A stretch of DNA of 43,374 nucleotides from a bacterium (GTDB taxonomy: Bacteria; Pseudomonadota; Alphaproteobacteria; Sphingomonadales; Sphingomonadaceae), in NCBI GenBank assembly GCA_030824575.1, contig JAVBXL010000065.1, positions 1 through 43,374 of the forward strand, written 5' to 3'. Of the stretch, positions 19,015-26,690 are shown one piece after another. The position numbers were made by a program, and so were the translations under genes. A model generated the notes under the pieces. That model saw nothing but the letters and a program-made list of their open reading frames with translations, was not told the DNA's origin and searched no databases. Position 1 is the stretch's first letter. Every line of letters starts with the position of its first letter.

Positions 19015-19922
19015 TGGCTGGCTTTCGCCGCCAGCAACCCGCGCATCTCCATCCAGGACAGGAATTGCGGCAGCAGGCCCATGGTCGTCGTGCCGGGCAA
19101 CCCCTTGCCGAAACCATGATTGCCGCGTTCATAGGCATGCAGTTCGACTGGCGCATGGGCGCGCCGCCAGGCTTCGACCAGCGCATAGGAGGGATTGGGG
19201 AACAGACTGTCGTCATTGGCGATGGCGGCGAACATCGGCGGCGCATCGGCCGGCACATCGCGCGCCAGCATCGGGCCATAGACATAGCCGATATAGGCGG
19301 GGCGATCGCCCCCTTTCCCTTCGAGTGCGGCGTTCAGCGTGGTCATCGCCCCGGCGGAAAAGCCGATCATGCCCACCCGCCCTGCGTCGACGCCCCATTT
19401 CCCCGCATTGGCGCGCACCAGCTTGAGCGCCGCCAGCGCGTCGAGCGTCGCGCGCGGTTCGCTGATCGAGGGCGGCGCGGTCGGATCGCGCAGCGAATCC
19501 GCCATGCGCTTGCCCATGTAGGCGGCGGCCTCATCCGTGTCGGCCGGGGTCTGGTTCAAGCGATATTTCAGGACGAAGGCGGCGATCCCATGATCGGCCA
19601 GCCAACGCGCGACGCTCCAGCCCTCATGCTCCATCGACAGCAGCATGAAGGCACCGCCCGGCGCAACGATCACCGCCGCCCCGGTCGCCTTGGCGGGGTC
19701 CGGCAGAACCGGCGTCAGCGTCGGCACGGTCACGTTGCGGACCGCCAGATCCGGACCAAAGCGGACCCAATTCTCGGTCGAAACCTTGGGTGCCTTCATT
19801 TCGGGATAGAGCTGGATGGCGTCGGGTTCTGCCGGGGCCTGGGCAGGCACGGCCACGGGCATCTGGGCAGCAACCGGAGCGCCGAGCAGCAAGGCGGTAG
19901 CGGCGAACAAGACGGCTTTCAT
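19011..19922 (-). CDS. Secreted alpha/beta hydrolase (acetyl-xylan-esterase-like)
   Basis: A 303-residue exported hydrolase. The signal peptide MKAVLFAATALLLGAPVAAQ ends near residue 20. The fold elements are an oxyanion segment VIVAPGGAF (about 84-92), the nucleophile elbow GFSAGA with Ser189, an acid near ANDDSLF (Asp237/238) and the catalytic histidine in GNHGFG (His269). These patterns match esterases that remove acetyl or similar groups from carbohydrates and glycosides (BD-FAE/axeA-type). The gene lies between a GH1 and a GH106 gene in one operon. A role in deacylating a plant glycoside is therefore plausible, but it is inferred from context. It overlaps the next gene (GTGA). Confidence 0.85.
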   Translation of the reverse strand: MKAVLFAATALLLGAPVAAQMPVAVPAQAPAEPDAIQLYPEMKAPKVSTENWVRFGPDLAVRNVTVPTLTPVLPDPAKATGAAVIVAPGGAFMLLSMEHEGWSVARWLADHGIAAFVLKYRLNQTPADTDEAAAYMGKRMADSLRDPTAPPSISEPRATLDALAALKLVRANAGKWGVDAGRVGMIGFSAGAMTTLNAALEGKGGDRPAYIGYVYGPMLARDVPADAPPMFAAIANDDSLFPNPSYALVEAWRRAHAPVELHAYERGNHGFGKGLPGTTTMGLLPQFLSWMEMRGLLAAKASQ

Positions 19923-19934
19923 GGCATATTCTCC

Positions 19935-21239
19935 TTACAGCGCGTTGCGACGGGCGATGGCGCCATAGACGGCGGCGCTTGGTTTGGCCGTGCGGGCGAA
20001 GGTGACCGGATCGACGCTGTGCAGCCCGAATTTGGGCTTATAGCCGAAAATCCATTCGAAATTGTCGAGCAAAGACCAGTGGCAATAGCCCAGCACCGGC
20101 ACGCCGTCCTCCATCGCAGCCTTCAGGCCGGCGAGCGCTTCCGGGATAAATTTGGCACGGATGGCGTCATCCTCGCTGCCGACGCCATGTTCGGACACCA
20201 GGATCGGCACGCCGGTCGCCTGATGGGCGAAACGCACCGCCCCTGCGAGCGAACCAGGCCAGACTTCGGTGCCTGACCAGTTGACGGTCGATCCGGCCGG
20301 CGCAGGCAGGCGGCCTTTGTCGCCCCAGAGCGCGCGCTCGTAATTCTGCACGCCGATGAAGTCGTCGCCCTTCGCGACGTTCAGCCATTCGCCGTAGAGT
20401 TCGCCGCGCATCCTGTCGCGGATCGACGCCTTGCCCACGGCCTGGTCGTCCATCATCGCCAGCGAGAAGCCGACCGGCAGGTCGGGCCGCACCGCCTTGA
20501 TCGCCGCCTTGCCCGCCTTGTGCGCGGCGAGCAGACCCTTTTGTAGCGCAGGCAGATCGTCAAACCCGGCGACATTGGCGCTGACGAACTTGGGCACGCC
20601 CAGCCGCTTGGCCGCGGTATCGAGAGTCAGTTTCTGGATGTCCCACACCTGCTGGGGCAACATGGGCTTCAGCAACAGCAGGATATTAGGTTCGTTGAAG
20701 GTGATGACCCGGTCCACCCCCTGCCCCAGAGCGCGGGTCGCCTTGTCGCAATAGCGCGCGAAAAGCTGTTCGCTTTCGGGGTTTGTCCAACCGCCCTGCG
20801 CGCTGAACCAGCGCGGCGCGGTGAAATGGCTGTAGGTGACGATCGGCGTCAGGCCACGCGCGCGGCACCCGTCGACGATCGCCTTATAATGGTCGAGCAT
20901 CGCCTGGCTGAACAGCCCCTTCTCCGGCTCGATCCGCGCCCATTCGATGCCGAAGCGATAGCAGTTGAGGCCCATAGTCTTGGCAAGATCGAGGTCAGTT
21001 TCCCACAGAATGAAACTGTTGCAGGCGTCGCCGGACGGCTGGGCGAAGACGGTGGGCTGCTGATTTTCCAGAAACCACAGATCGCTGGCGATATTATTGC
21101 CCTCGATCTGGTGCGCCGCGGTCGCGGCGCCCCAGAGGAAACCCTTGGGGAAATTCGGGTCGTTTGCCTTACGCGCGGCGAGCGCGGGGGCGGCCATCAG
21201 CGCAGCGCCGGTGGCCAGAAGGGTTCTGCGGTCCAGCAT
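19935..21239 (-). CDS. GH1 beta-glycosidase with a twin-arginine signal peptide
   Basis: A 434-residue family GH1 enzyme. The N-terminus MLDRRTLLATGAALMAAPAL is a twin-arginine (Tat) signal peptide, so the folded enzyme is probably exported to the periplasm. GH1 hallmarks are the N-terminal FPKGFLWGAATAAHQIEG (about 30-47), the acid/base motif TFNEP with Glu183, and a nucleophile segment LVSEHG with Glu350 (the canonical form is TENG, so this is a variant). Relatives hydrolyse beta-glucosides or beta-galactosides. In this operon, beside a GH106 rhamnosidase and two esterase-like hydrolases, the likely substrate is the beta-glucose of a rutinoside- or neohesperidoside-type glycoside. That is an inference. 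Confidence 0.93.
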   Translation of the reverse strand: MLDRRTLLATGAALMAAPALAARKANDPNFPKGFLWGAATAAHQIEGNNIASDLWFLENQQPTVFAQPSGDACNSFILWETDLDLAKTMGLNCYRFGIEWARIEPEKGLFSQAMLDHYKAIVDGCRARGLTPIVTYSHFTAPRWFSAQGGWTNPESEQLFARYCDKATRALGQGVDRVITFNEPNILLLLKPMLPQQVWDIQKLTLDTAAKRLGVPKFVSANVAGFDDLPALQKGLLAAHKAGKAAIKAVRPDLPVGFSLAMMDDQAVGKASIRDRMRGELYGEWLNVAKGDDFIGVQNYERALWGDKGRLPAPAGSTVNWSGTEVWPGSLAGAVRFAHQATGVPILVSEHGVGSEDDAIRAKFIPEALAGLKAAMEDGVPVLGYCHWSLLDNFEWIFGYKPKFGLHSVDPVTFARTAKPSAAVYGAIARRNAL

Positions 21240-21256
21240 GGTGTCCGTCTCTCCGA

Positions 21257-22126
21257 TTATGATTGTCTAAGGGTGGTTTCGCGCACGAAGGCGCAGATTT
21301 CATGAGCGAGTCGCTGGTCGGCGGTGCCCAGATGCATGGCCATGCTGTAATGATTATGGCCCGAATGGATGAAGGCGCGCGGCATCGCGCCATGGCGGGC
21401 AAGCCGGTCTTGCATTAGCCCCAAAAACTCGGCCTGGAAGCGGGGCGGGTCGAACTCGGCGCAGGCGAGCATCAGCGGTAATTGCGTGGCAACGACCGCC
21501 TCCATCGGCATCCGATCGGGATAGAGCGCCAGGTCGCCATAATAGAGCATGTCGCGCGCATCGAGCGGCGTGTAGCCGTACAGTCCGGACAGCAAGATCG
21601 CAGCGCGAATATCGCGATCGCCAGCCAGTTTCAGATAGCCCGCCACATGCACCGAGCCGGCGGACGTGCCCATCAGTACGATCCGGTCCGGGTCGCCGCC
21701 ATGCTGCGCAGCATGATCCTTGATCCAGGCGACGACGGCGGCGATATCCTCCGACCCGGCGGGCCAGACATGATCGGGCGCCAGCCGATAGTTGATGACG
21801 ATGCCCAGAAACCCCGCCTGCGCCGCCATGCGGCCGACATTGGCGTTGGGCCAGGCGTCGGCTCCGCCCCCATGGCCGCCCTTGTCGCCCTTCAGGAAAC
21901 CGCCGCCATGAACGAAAACGAGGATAGGCGCGAGGCCATCGCCCCGCGGCCGATACATGTCGAGGCGATGGCGCTCATGCGGGCCATAGGCGACGTCCGC
22001 TGCCGTCACCGGCACCTGCGCCATCAGAGCCGCTTGTTCGGCGTCGAATAGGACGCGGCATTGCGCAAGGACGGCCGGGCCAAGGTCCGTCCCCATGGCG
22101 GCAATGGCCTGTCTAACTGGCTTCAT
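21257..22126 (-). CDS. Alpha/beta hydrolase, HGGG-type esterase
   Basis: A 289-residue cytoplasmic hydrolase without a signal peptide. It has the HGGG oxyanion motif (residues 73-76), the elbow GTSAGS with nucleophile Ser155, a likely acid Asp226 (CAEFDPPRF) and a histidine in SGHNHYS (His257 or His259). These features place it near the hormone-sensitive-lipase/carboxylesterase group, like kynurenine formamidases and feruloyl-type esterases. It is the first gene of the hydrolase operon that ends with the rhamnosidase, preceded by a short space with a dyad. The substrate may be an acylated phenolic or an ester formed during aglycone breakdown; the sequence alone does not decide. Confidence 0.85.
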   Translation of the reverse strand: MKPVRQAIAAMGTDLGPAVLAQCRVLFDAEQAALMAQVPVTAADVAYGPHERHRLDMYRPRGDGLAPILVFVHGGGFLKGDKGGHGGGADAWPNANVGRMAAQAGFLGIVINYRLAPDHVWPAGSEDIAAVVAWIKDHAAQHGGDPDRIVLMGTSAGSVHVAGYLKLAGDRDIRAAILLSGLYGYTPLDARDMLYYGDLALYPDRMPMEAVVATQLPLMLACAEFDPPRFQAEFLGLMQDRLARHGAMPRAFIHSGHNHYSMAMHLGTADQRLAHEICAFVRETTLRQS

Positions 22127-22139
22127 CTCTGCACCCTAA

Positions 22140-22151
22140 CTACCTTGGTAG
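22140..22151 (-). promoter_or_regulatory. CTACC-TT-GGTAG dyad upstream of the glycosidase operon
   Basis: CTACCTTGGTAG (22140-22151) has 5-bp inverted arms. It lies 14-25 bases upstream of the first gene of the hydrolase/glycosidase operon, directly after the terminator hairpin of the upstream operon. The position suits an operator overlapping a promoter. The regulator is unknown. Confidence 0.35.
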
Positions 22152-22157
22152 CCAACG

Positions 22158-22193
22158 AAAGAGGACATGGTGTCGAACCGCCATGTCCTCTTT
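22158..22193 (-). terminator. Perfect 13-bp hairpin separating the two operons
   Basis: AAAGAGGACATGG (22158-22170) and CCATGTCCTCTTT (22181-22193) form a perfect 13-bp stem with a ten-base loop. It begins four bases after the stop codon of the TonB-dependent receptor gene. The stem ends in AAA/TTT, but no longer T-run follows. It probably terminates or reduces transcription from the receptor operon. Confidence 0.75.
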
Positions 22194-22197
22194 CCAA

Positions 22198-24411
22198 TCA
22201 GAATTTCGCGTCGAGTTGCAGGCCAACCTGGCGGAAGGACTGCGGACCATAGATCGCGCCGACGCCCGAACCGAAATTGCTCTGGAGCAAGGAAGGTTCA
22301 TGAACATTGAACAGGTTGCGCACGAATACGCCCGCCGAATAGCGCTCATCCTCGCTGCGCACGCCCAAGCGACCGCCGACCGTCCAGTGCGGACGGAATG
22401 TTTCGGCACCACGCGACGTATTTTGGTAACGAACACGCGATTTCCAGATGGTGTCCGCCGCCAGGAAGCCGTTCAGGCCACCCGTCAGCGGCTGCTCATA
22501 TTCGCCCGACAAGGTAAACTTATAGCGCGGCGAATAAGCCAGTTGGCTGCCGCCGATATTGGTGGCGTCATTACCTACGAAGCCGCCCGGATAGGTCGCC
22601 TTGGTATAGATGAAGCCGGTATTCATCGACAGCCGATCGGAAATCTGTCCGAACAGATTGACTTCCGCGCCGCGCGTCTTGACCCCGTCGATGTTCGTCT
22701 GGGCACAGACAAGCTGGGCGGTGGTGGGGTTGACGGTACATTCCTGCGCCTGGAAATTCTTGATCTTGCTGTAGAAGACGCTGACGTCCAGCACCGCGCC
22801 GCCGAACAGCGTGGCCTTCATCCCTGCTTCGTAGGACATGGGGATTTCCGGTTGGACGACATAGGGCAGCAGCGGCGCGGTCGGCACCGCGATCTGGCCG
22901 CCCTTGAAGCCGCGCGAGGCGGTGACATAGGCCATCAGCGACCGGTCGATGTCATATTGGATGCCGGTGCGCCAGGATATCTTGTCGACATTGAGGATCT
23001 GGACGCTCTCCGCGCCGGTGCCGGCGTCGGTCCGGTCGAGCGACAGGCGCCCGGCGGTGTAGCGTCCGCCCAGGATCAGACGCAGCTTGTCGGTGGCGTG
23101 CAACGTGCCCTGGCCGAAGATGGCGAGGGATTCATCGGTAATCTCGTTCAGGGCGCCCGGCGAATCCACCGGACGGATGACGAAGCCGTTGGGCAGCGTC
23201 ACCGAAATGGTGAAGCGCTCGGGCTGCTGCACCGTCTTCTGGTTAGAATAGAAGGCGCCAACCGTATATTCGAAGACCGAATTGCTGGGCGACGACGCGC
23301 GGAATTCCTGCGTGAACAGCCGGATGTCGGTGCCCGTCGGGCCGCTGATGAGTTCGGTCGCCAGCGGATCGGCACGATAGATGTTGCCCAGCGTATTGCT
23401 GCTTTCCGTCTTGCGATAGGCGGTGATAGACGTCAGCGTCAGCGGACCGGCGTCATAATCGACCTGCGCCGACCCGCCCCATGCCTTGACCTTGCTGCTG
23501 AATTCATCGCCGACGCAAAAGGTCTGGTTGCCCTCGCCGGGCGTGATGCCGCAGCTGTTGAGCAGCGCCGTGTTCGCGGCGGTATTAGACAGGAAGGTGA
23601 AGAAGTCGCCGCCATTGTCCGCCGACCCCTTCGACCAGTCGCCGATCAGGTTGACGGTCAGGTCTTCGCTCGCATTCCACAGGAACCGGCCACGCACGGC
23701 GTAGCGGTTGACGTCGTTCCAGTCGCCGGTGACGGCATTGCGGTTGACGCCCTGGCGGGTGTTGCTCATGCCCGACACGCGTAGCGCGCTGGTGGGGCTG
23801 AACGGCACGTTGATGACGCCCTGGACGACCTGCTGTCCATATTTGGACCCCACGGTCCCGGCATCGGACAATTCGGTGCGTACGCGGCCGCTAAATTCGG
23901 TGGGGTCAGGCGCGTTGGTCGTGATGTTGATGACGCCGGCCGATGTGGTCAAGCCGAACAACGTACCCTGTGGCCCCTTGAGCACTTCGATCCGTGACAC
24001 GTCGAACAGGTCGGAGATATTGGCGTTGCCCTGGCTCACCTGGTCGACGACGACACCCACCGAAGCGACCGCGCCTGGCGAGAAGCTCTGCGTGCCGATG
24101 CCGCGGATCGATCCGCCGCCGCCGGTATTCTGCGACGGCGCCGACTGGATTTCCAGCGCGGGCGCGACCCGGTTCAGGTCGTTCAGATTATTGACCTGCT
24201 GGCGCTCCAGCTGCTTCTGGCTGGCCACGGTGATCGAAATCGGCACCTCCGTCACCTTTTCCTGACGGCGCTGCGCGGTCACGATGATGTCGGACATAGC
24301 CGATTCCGTCGGCTCCTGCGGCGCGGCGGCATCCTGGGCAAAGGCTGGCGCGACGATGGCGAACGTGCTGACGCTCGCCATCGCCAGGATGGACTTGTGG
24401 AATATACGCAT
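22198..24411 (-). CDS. TonB-dependent outer-membrane receptor
   Basis: A 737-residue receptor. The signal peptide (MRIFHKSILAMASVSTFAIV, cleavage near AFA/QD) and a GGAGGAGA ribosome site fix the start at 24411. A TonB-box-like segment SDIIVTAQRRQEKVTEVPIS (about 40-59) precedes the plug domain, with SIRGIGTQSF and RIEVLKGPQGTLFGLTTSAG (about 144-163). The C-terminal barrel ends in LQLDAKF, with terminal phenylalanine. The type (IIVTAQRR, GPQGTLFG) is that of sphingomonad receptors for plant-derived or aromatic compounds rather than classic siderophore receptors, though specificity cannot be read from sequence. It is the last gene of the ring-cleavage operon and stands next to the glycosidase operon, so it probably imports the glycoside or an aromatic derivative. 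Confidence 0.93.
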   Translation of the reverse strand: MRIFHKSILAMASVSTFAIVAPAFAQDAAAPQEPTESAMSDIIVTAQRRQEKVTEVPISITVASQKQLERQQVNNLNDLNRVAPALEIQSAPSQNTGGGGSIRGIGTQSFSPGAVASVGVVVDQVSQGNANISDLFDVSRIEVLKGPQGTLFGLTTSAGVINITTNAPDPTEFSGRVRTELSDAGTVGSKYGQQVVQGVINVPFSPTSALRVSGMSNTRQGVNRNAVTGDWNDVNRYAVRGRFLWNASEDLTVNLIGDWSKGSADNGGDFFTFLSNTAANTALLNSCGITPGEGNQTFCVGDEFSSKVKAWGGSAQVDYDAGPLTLTSITAYRKTESSNTLGNIYRADPLATELISGPTGTDIRLFTQEFRASSPSNSVFEYTVGAFYSNQKTVQQPERFTISVTLPNGFVIRPVDSPGALNEITDESLAIFGQGTLHATDKLRLILGGRYTAGRLSLDRTDAGTGAESVQILNVDKISWRTGIQYDIDRSLMAYVTASRGFKGGQIAVPTAPLLPYVVQPEIPMSYEAGMKATLFGGAVLDVSVFYSKIKNFQAQECTVNPTTAQLVCAQTNIDGVKTRGAEVNLFGQISDRLSMNTGFIYTKATYPGGFVGNDATNIGGSQLAYSPRYKFTLSGEYEQPLTGGLNGFLAADTIWKSRVRYQNTSRGAETFRPHWTVGGRLGVRSEDERYSAGVFVRNLFNVHEPSLLQSNFGSGVGAIYGPQSFRQVGLQLDAKF

Positions 24412-24449
24412 AGTGTCTCCTCCCCTTCTTATCATTGGGTAATTTAGGC

Positions 24450-25283
24450 TTATTGTTCGTCGATGATGCGGTTGGTCAGTGTGCCGATGGCGCCGATGGT
24501 GACGTCGACCTTGTCGCCCGCGTGCATATAGAGCGGCGGAGTGCGCTTATCGCCGACACCGCCGGGCGTGCCGGTGGCGATGACATCACCCGGCGCCAGG
24601 GGCGTGAAGGCGCTGATATATTCGATGACCGTCGGGATATCCCAGATCATGTCGGCGATCGGCTGGTCCTGCACCAACTCGCCGTTGAGGCGGGTCTGAA
24701 CACGCAGCGCGCCCAGATCATCGATCTCGTCGGGCGTGACCAGCGCGGGGCCGAAGCCGCCGGTGCCTGGAAAGGTTTTGCCCGGTGTGAACTGGATATT
24801 GTGGCGCTGCCAGTCGCGCGCCGACCCGTCGTTGAACGCGGCATAGCCAGCGACATGGCTCCAGGCGTCGGCGGCGGCGACCTTGTGGCACGGCTTGCCG
24901 ATGACGATCGCCAGTTCGCCTTCATAATCGAAGCGTTCCGTCACGGCGGGCTTCACCATCGGCTGACCGTCTGCGACAAGGCTGTCGGCGTAGCGCACGA
25001 AGATGGCGGGATGCGCCTTCTGCTCACGCCCGGTTTCCTTGACATGCTCGGCATAGTTGAGGCCCACGCACAGGATCTTGGCGGGATCGGGGATGACCGG
25101 CAGCAGCACGATATCGGCGGCGGCATAGGTCGCGCCGTCGGCCAGGGTCGCCAGGCTGCCGTCGGTCAGCGCGGCCTTCAGGCTGGGCGTCGCGCCCGTT
25201 GCCAGTTCGATGATCGTTGCGCCATCCTGACGGCCGAAGCTGGGGGTGCCGTCGGGGCGGCGGAAACTTACAAATCGGGTCAC
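24450..25283 (-). CDS. Fumarylacetoacetate hydrolase (FAH) family protein
   Basis: A 277-residue protein, counted from the GTG at 25283, which follows GGAGACAGAGAC. FAH-fold metal ligands are visible: Glu121 and Glu123 in FDYEGELAIVIG and Asp152 in FNDGSARDWQ; LCVGLNYAEHVKETGRE (about 71-87) is the conserved entrance motif. Relatives hydrolyse or decarboxylate acylpyruvates and ring-cleavage products. Next to an extradiol dioxygenase this points to processing of the ring-fission product. Oddly, the frame continues upstream for 33 codons to a TTG at 25382 and encodes a Tat-like leader (LDRRTALAAIGGVLLGTTG), with GGAGG nine bases before that TTG. Either the protein has an exported form or the leader is a relic. 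Confidence 0.88.
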   Translation of the reverse strand: MTRFVSFRRPDGTPSFGRQDGATIIELATGATPSLKAALTDGSLATLADGATYAAADIVLLPVIPDPAKILCVGLNYAEHVKETGREQKAHPAIFVRYADSLVADGQPMVKPAVTERFDYEGELAIVIGKPCHKVAAADAWSHVAGYAAFNDGSARDWQRHNIQFTPGKTFPGTGGFGPALVTPDEIDDLGALRVQTRLNGELVQDQPIADMIWDIPTVIEYISAFTPLAPGDVIATGTPGGVGDKRTPPLYMHAGDKVDVTIGAIGTLTNRIIDEQ

Positions 25284-25371
25284 GTCTCTGTCTCCTCTGC
25301 CGCGTGGAGCGGCCTTCAATCCTGTCGTGCCGAGCAGCACGCCGCCGATCGCGGCGAGCGCGGTCCGGCGG

Positions 25372-26262
25372 TCAAGCGTCAAGCGGCGCGGCCTCCCAGT
25401 TTCGGCGGTGGCGGAACTTTTCCTCGGCGGCGCGCAGTCCGTCCAAATCCTTGTCGGACATGCCCCACTGGTCGATCCGTTTTTCCGGCCAGGTCCAGTC
25501 TTCCGGGGCGCCGGGTTGATAGTCGTCGGGCACCTTGTTCACGGCGGTCGAAAATTCGATCACCGGGCCGAAGGGGGCAATGAAATAAGCGAACACATTG
25601 GCGCCGGGGCCATGGCGACCTGGTCCCCAGGCCGGCACCATATCCTGATCGCGCAGACGACCGATGCCGCGCATCACCGCGTCCAGATCCTCCTTCTCGA
25701 AAGCGATATGGTTGAGCGATGCAAAGCCCGCGCGGGCGAAGGCGGTGCTGTGGTGCGAATCGTTGCAGCGCACGAACACCATGCCCTTGGTCCGGTCCGA
25801 CACGCGGAAGCCAAGCGCCTCCTCGACCAGATGGCCTGTCGCCTCGGCATCGGCGCTGTTGAACACGACATGGGTCAGCTTGACCGGGAGGTCATGGCCC
25901 TCGATCGGCGCGACTTCTGCTGCGTCGACCAGGAAGCGCAGCAATTCGCCCTCGGCCAGTTCCACGATGATGCCATGGCCGCCGCCCGGATCATCCGAGG
26001 TGACGGGCGCGGCGGTCAGGCCCGCTTCGCTCACCGAGCGCTTGAGCTGTTCCAGCCGTTCGACGGTGCAGACGAAGGTGGTCGAACGGACATAGCTATC
26101 GGCCGAGTCTTCCAGCGCGATCAGATAGGGGAAGCCGCCCGATCCGCGCAGATAATGGATGTTGCCCTCGACCGCCGCCGGGGCCATGCCCCAGATGTCG
26201 GTCAGGAAGGCGGCGGCGTCCGCCGCCCCCGGCAGCGCCAGTTCGATACTGCGTAATTTCAT
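25372..26262 (-). CDS. Two-domain extradiol ring-cleavage dioxygenase (VOC superfamily)
   Basis: A 296-residue protein of the type I extradiol dioxygenase fold. The C-terminal module has a likely 2-His-1-carboxylate iron site: His131 (KLTHVVFN), His185 (SLNHIAFE) and Glu236 (GPVIEFST), with the family stretch WGPGRHGPG (212-220) and VFAYFIAPFGPVIEF. The N-terminal module (LRSIELALPGAADAAAFLTD) is the non-metal half. Enzymes with this layout cleave catechol-type rings next to the two hydroxyls. The start at 26262 follows GGAGACGTAAA and overlaps the stop of the GlcG-like gene (ATGA). With the FAD hydroxylase and the FAH protein it forms a ring hydroxylation, cleavage and hydrolysis series. Confidence 0.88.
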   Translation of the reverse strand: MKLRSIELALPGAADAAAFLTDIWGMAPAAVEGNIHYLRGSGGFPYLIALEDSADSYVRSTTFVCTVERLEQLKRSVSEAGLTAAPVTSDDPGGGHGIIVELAEGELLRFLVDAAEVAPIEGHDLPVKLTHVVFNSADAEATGHLVEEALGFRVSDRTKGMVFVRCNDSHHSTAFARAGFASLNHIAFEKEDLDAVMRGIGRLRDQDMVPAWGPGRHGPGANVFAYFIAPFGPVIEFSTAVNKVPDDYQPGAPEDWTWPEKRIDQWGMSDKDLDGLRAAEEKFRHRRNWEAAPLDA

Positions 26263-26690
26263 TTTACGTCTCCGTGGGATAGGCCCGCGGCCAGGATGCC
26301 GGCGATGGCGCAGGCTTCGTCGCAATCGCCGGTGTCGCCGCTGATCCCGACGGCGCCCATCACCGCGCCTTCCACGTCCCGGATCAGGACGCCGCCGGGG
26401 GACAGAGCGAGCCGACCGCCCGTGGCGGCAACGACGCTTTGAAAGAAAACGGGGTTGGCGGCGGCGCGCGCGGCCAGCACCCGCGTGTCTGCTCCCATGC
26501 CCAGTGCGCCGGTAGCCTTGGCCTTGGCTATGTCGAAACGGAAAAGGCTGGCGCCATCCTCACGGACGGTCGCGACAGGGTGCGCCCCGGCATCCAGCAC
26601 CACTATGGCAAGCGGCTGTGCGCCGTCGGCGCGAGCCTTTGCCAGCGCGGCATCGATGATGGTGCGGGCCTGGGCGAGCGGGAGACTCAT
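26259..26690 (-). CDS. GlcG/HbpS family (DUF336) protein
   Basis: A 143-residue protein. It has the family opening LPLAQARTIIDAALAKARAD and the segment PLAIVVLDAGAHPVATVRED (about 26-45), followed by SLFRFDIAKAKATGALGMG. The end IRDVEGAVMGAVGISGDTGD with DEACAIAGI is typical of GlcG/HbpS. Members are found beside glycolate or aromatic catabolic genes and some bind heme; a clear catalytic role is not established. Both ends overlap neighbouring genes by four bases (ATGA), so it is tightly coupled to the hydroxylase and the dioxygenase. This suggests it supports one of these enzymes or isomerises an intermediate; that is an inference. Confidence 0.9.
   Translation of the reverse strand: MSLPLAQARTIIDAALAKARADGAQPLAIVVLDAGAHPVATVREDGASLFRFDIAKAKATGALGMGADTRVLAARAAANPVFFQSVVAATGGRLALSPGGVLIRDVEGAVMGAVGISGDTGDCDEACAIAGILAAGLSHGDVK

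Noticed and set aside
22183..23784. Long plus-strand frame (533 codons) opposite the TonB-dependent receptor
   Set aside because: It is an antisense shadow without ribosome site or domain; the receptor on the minus strand is complete.
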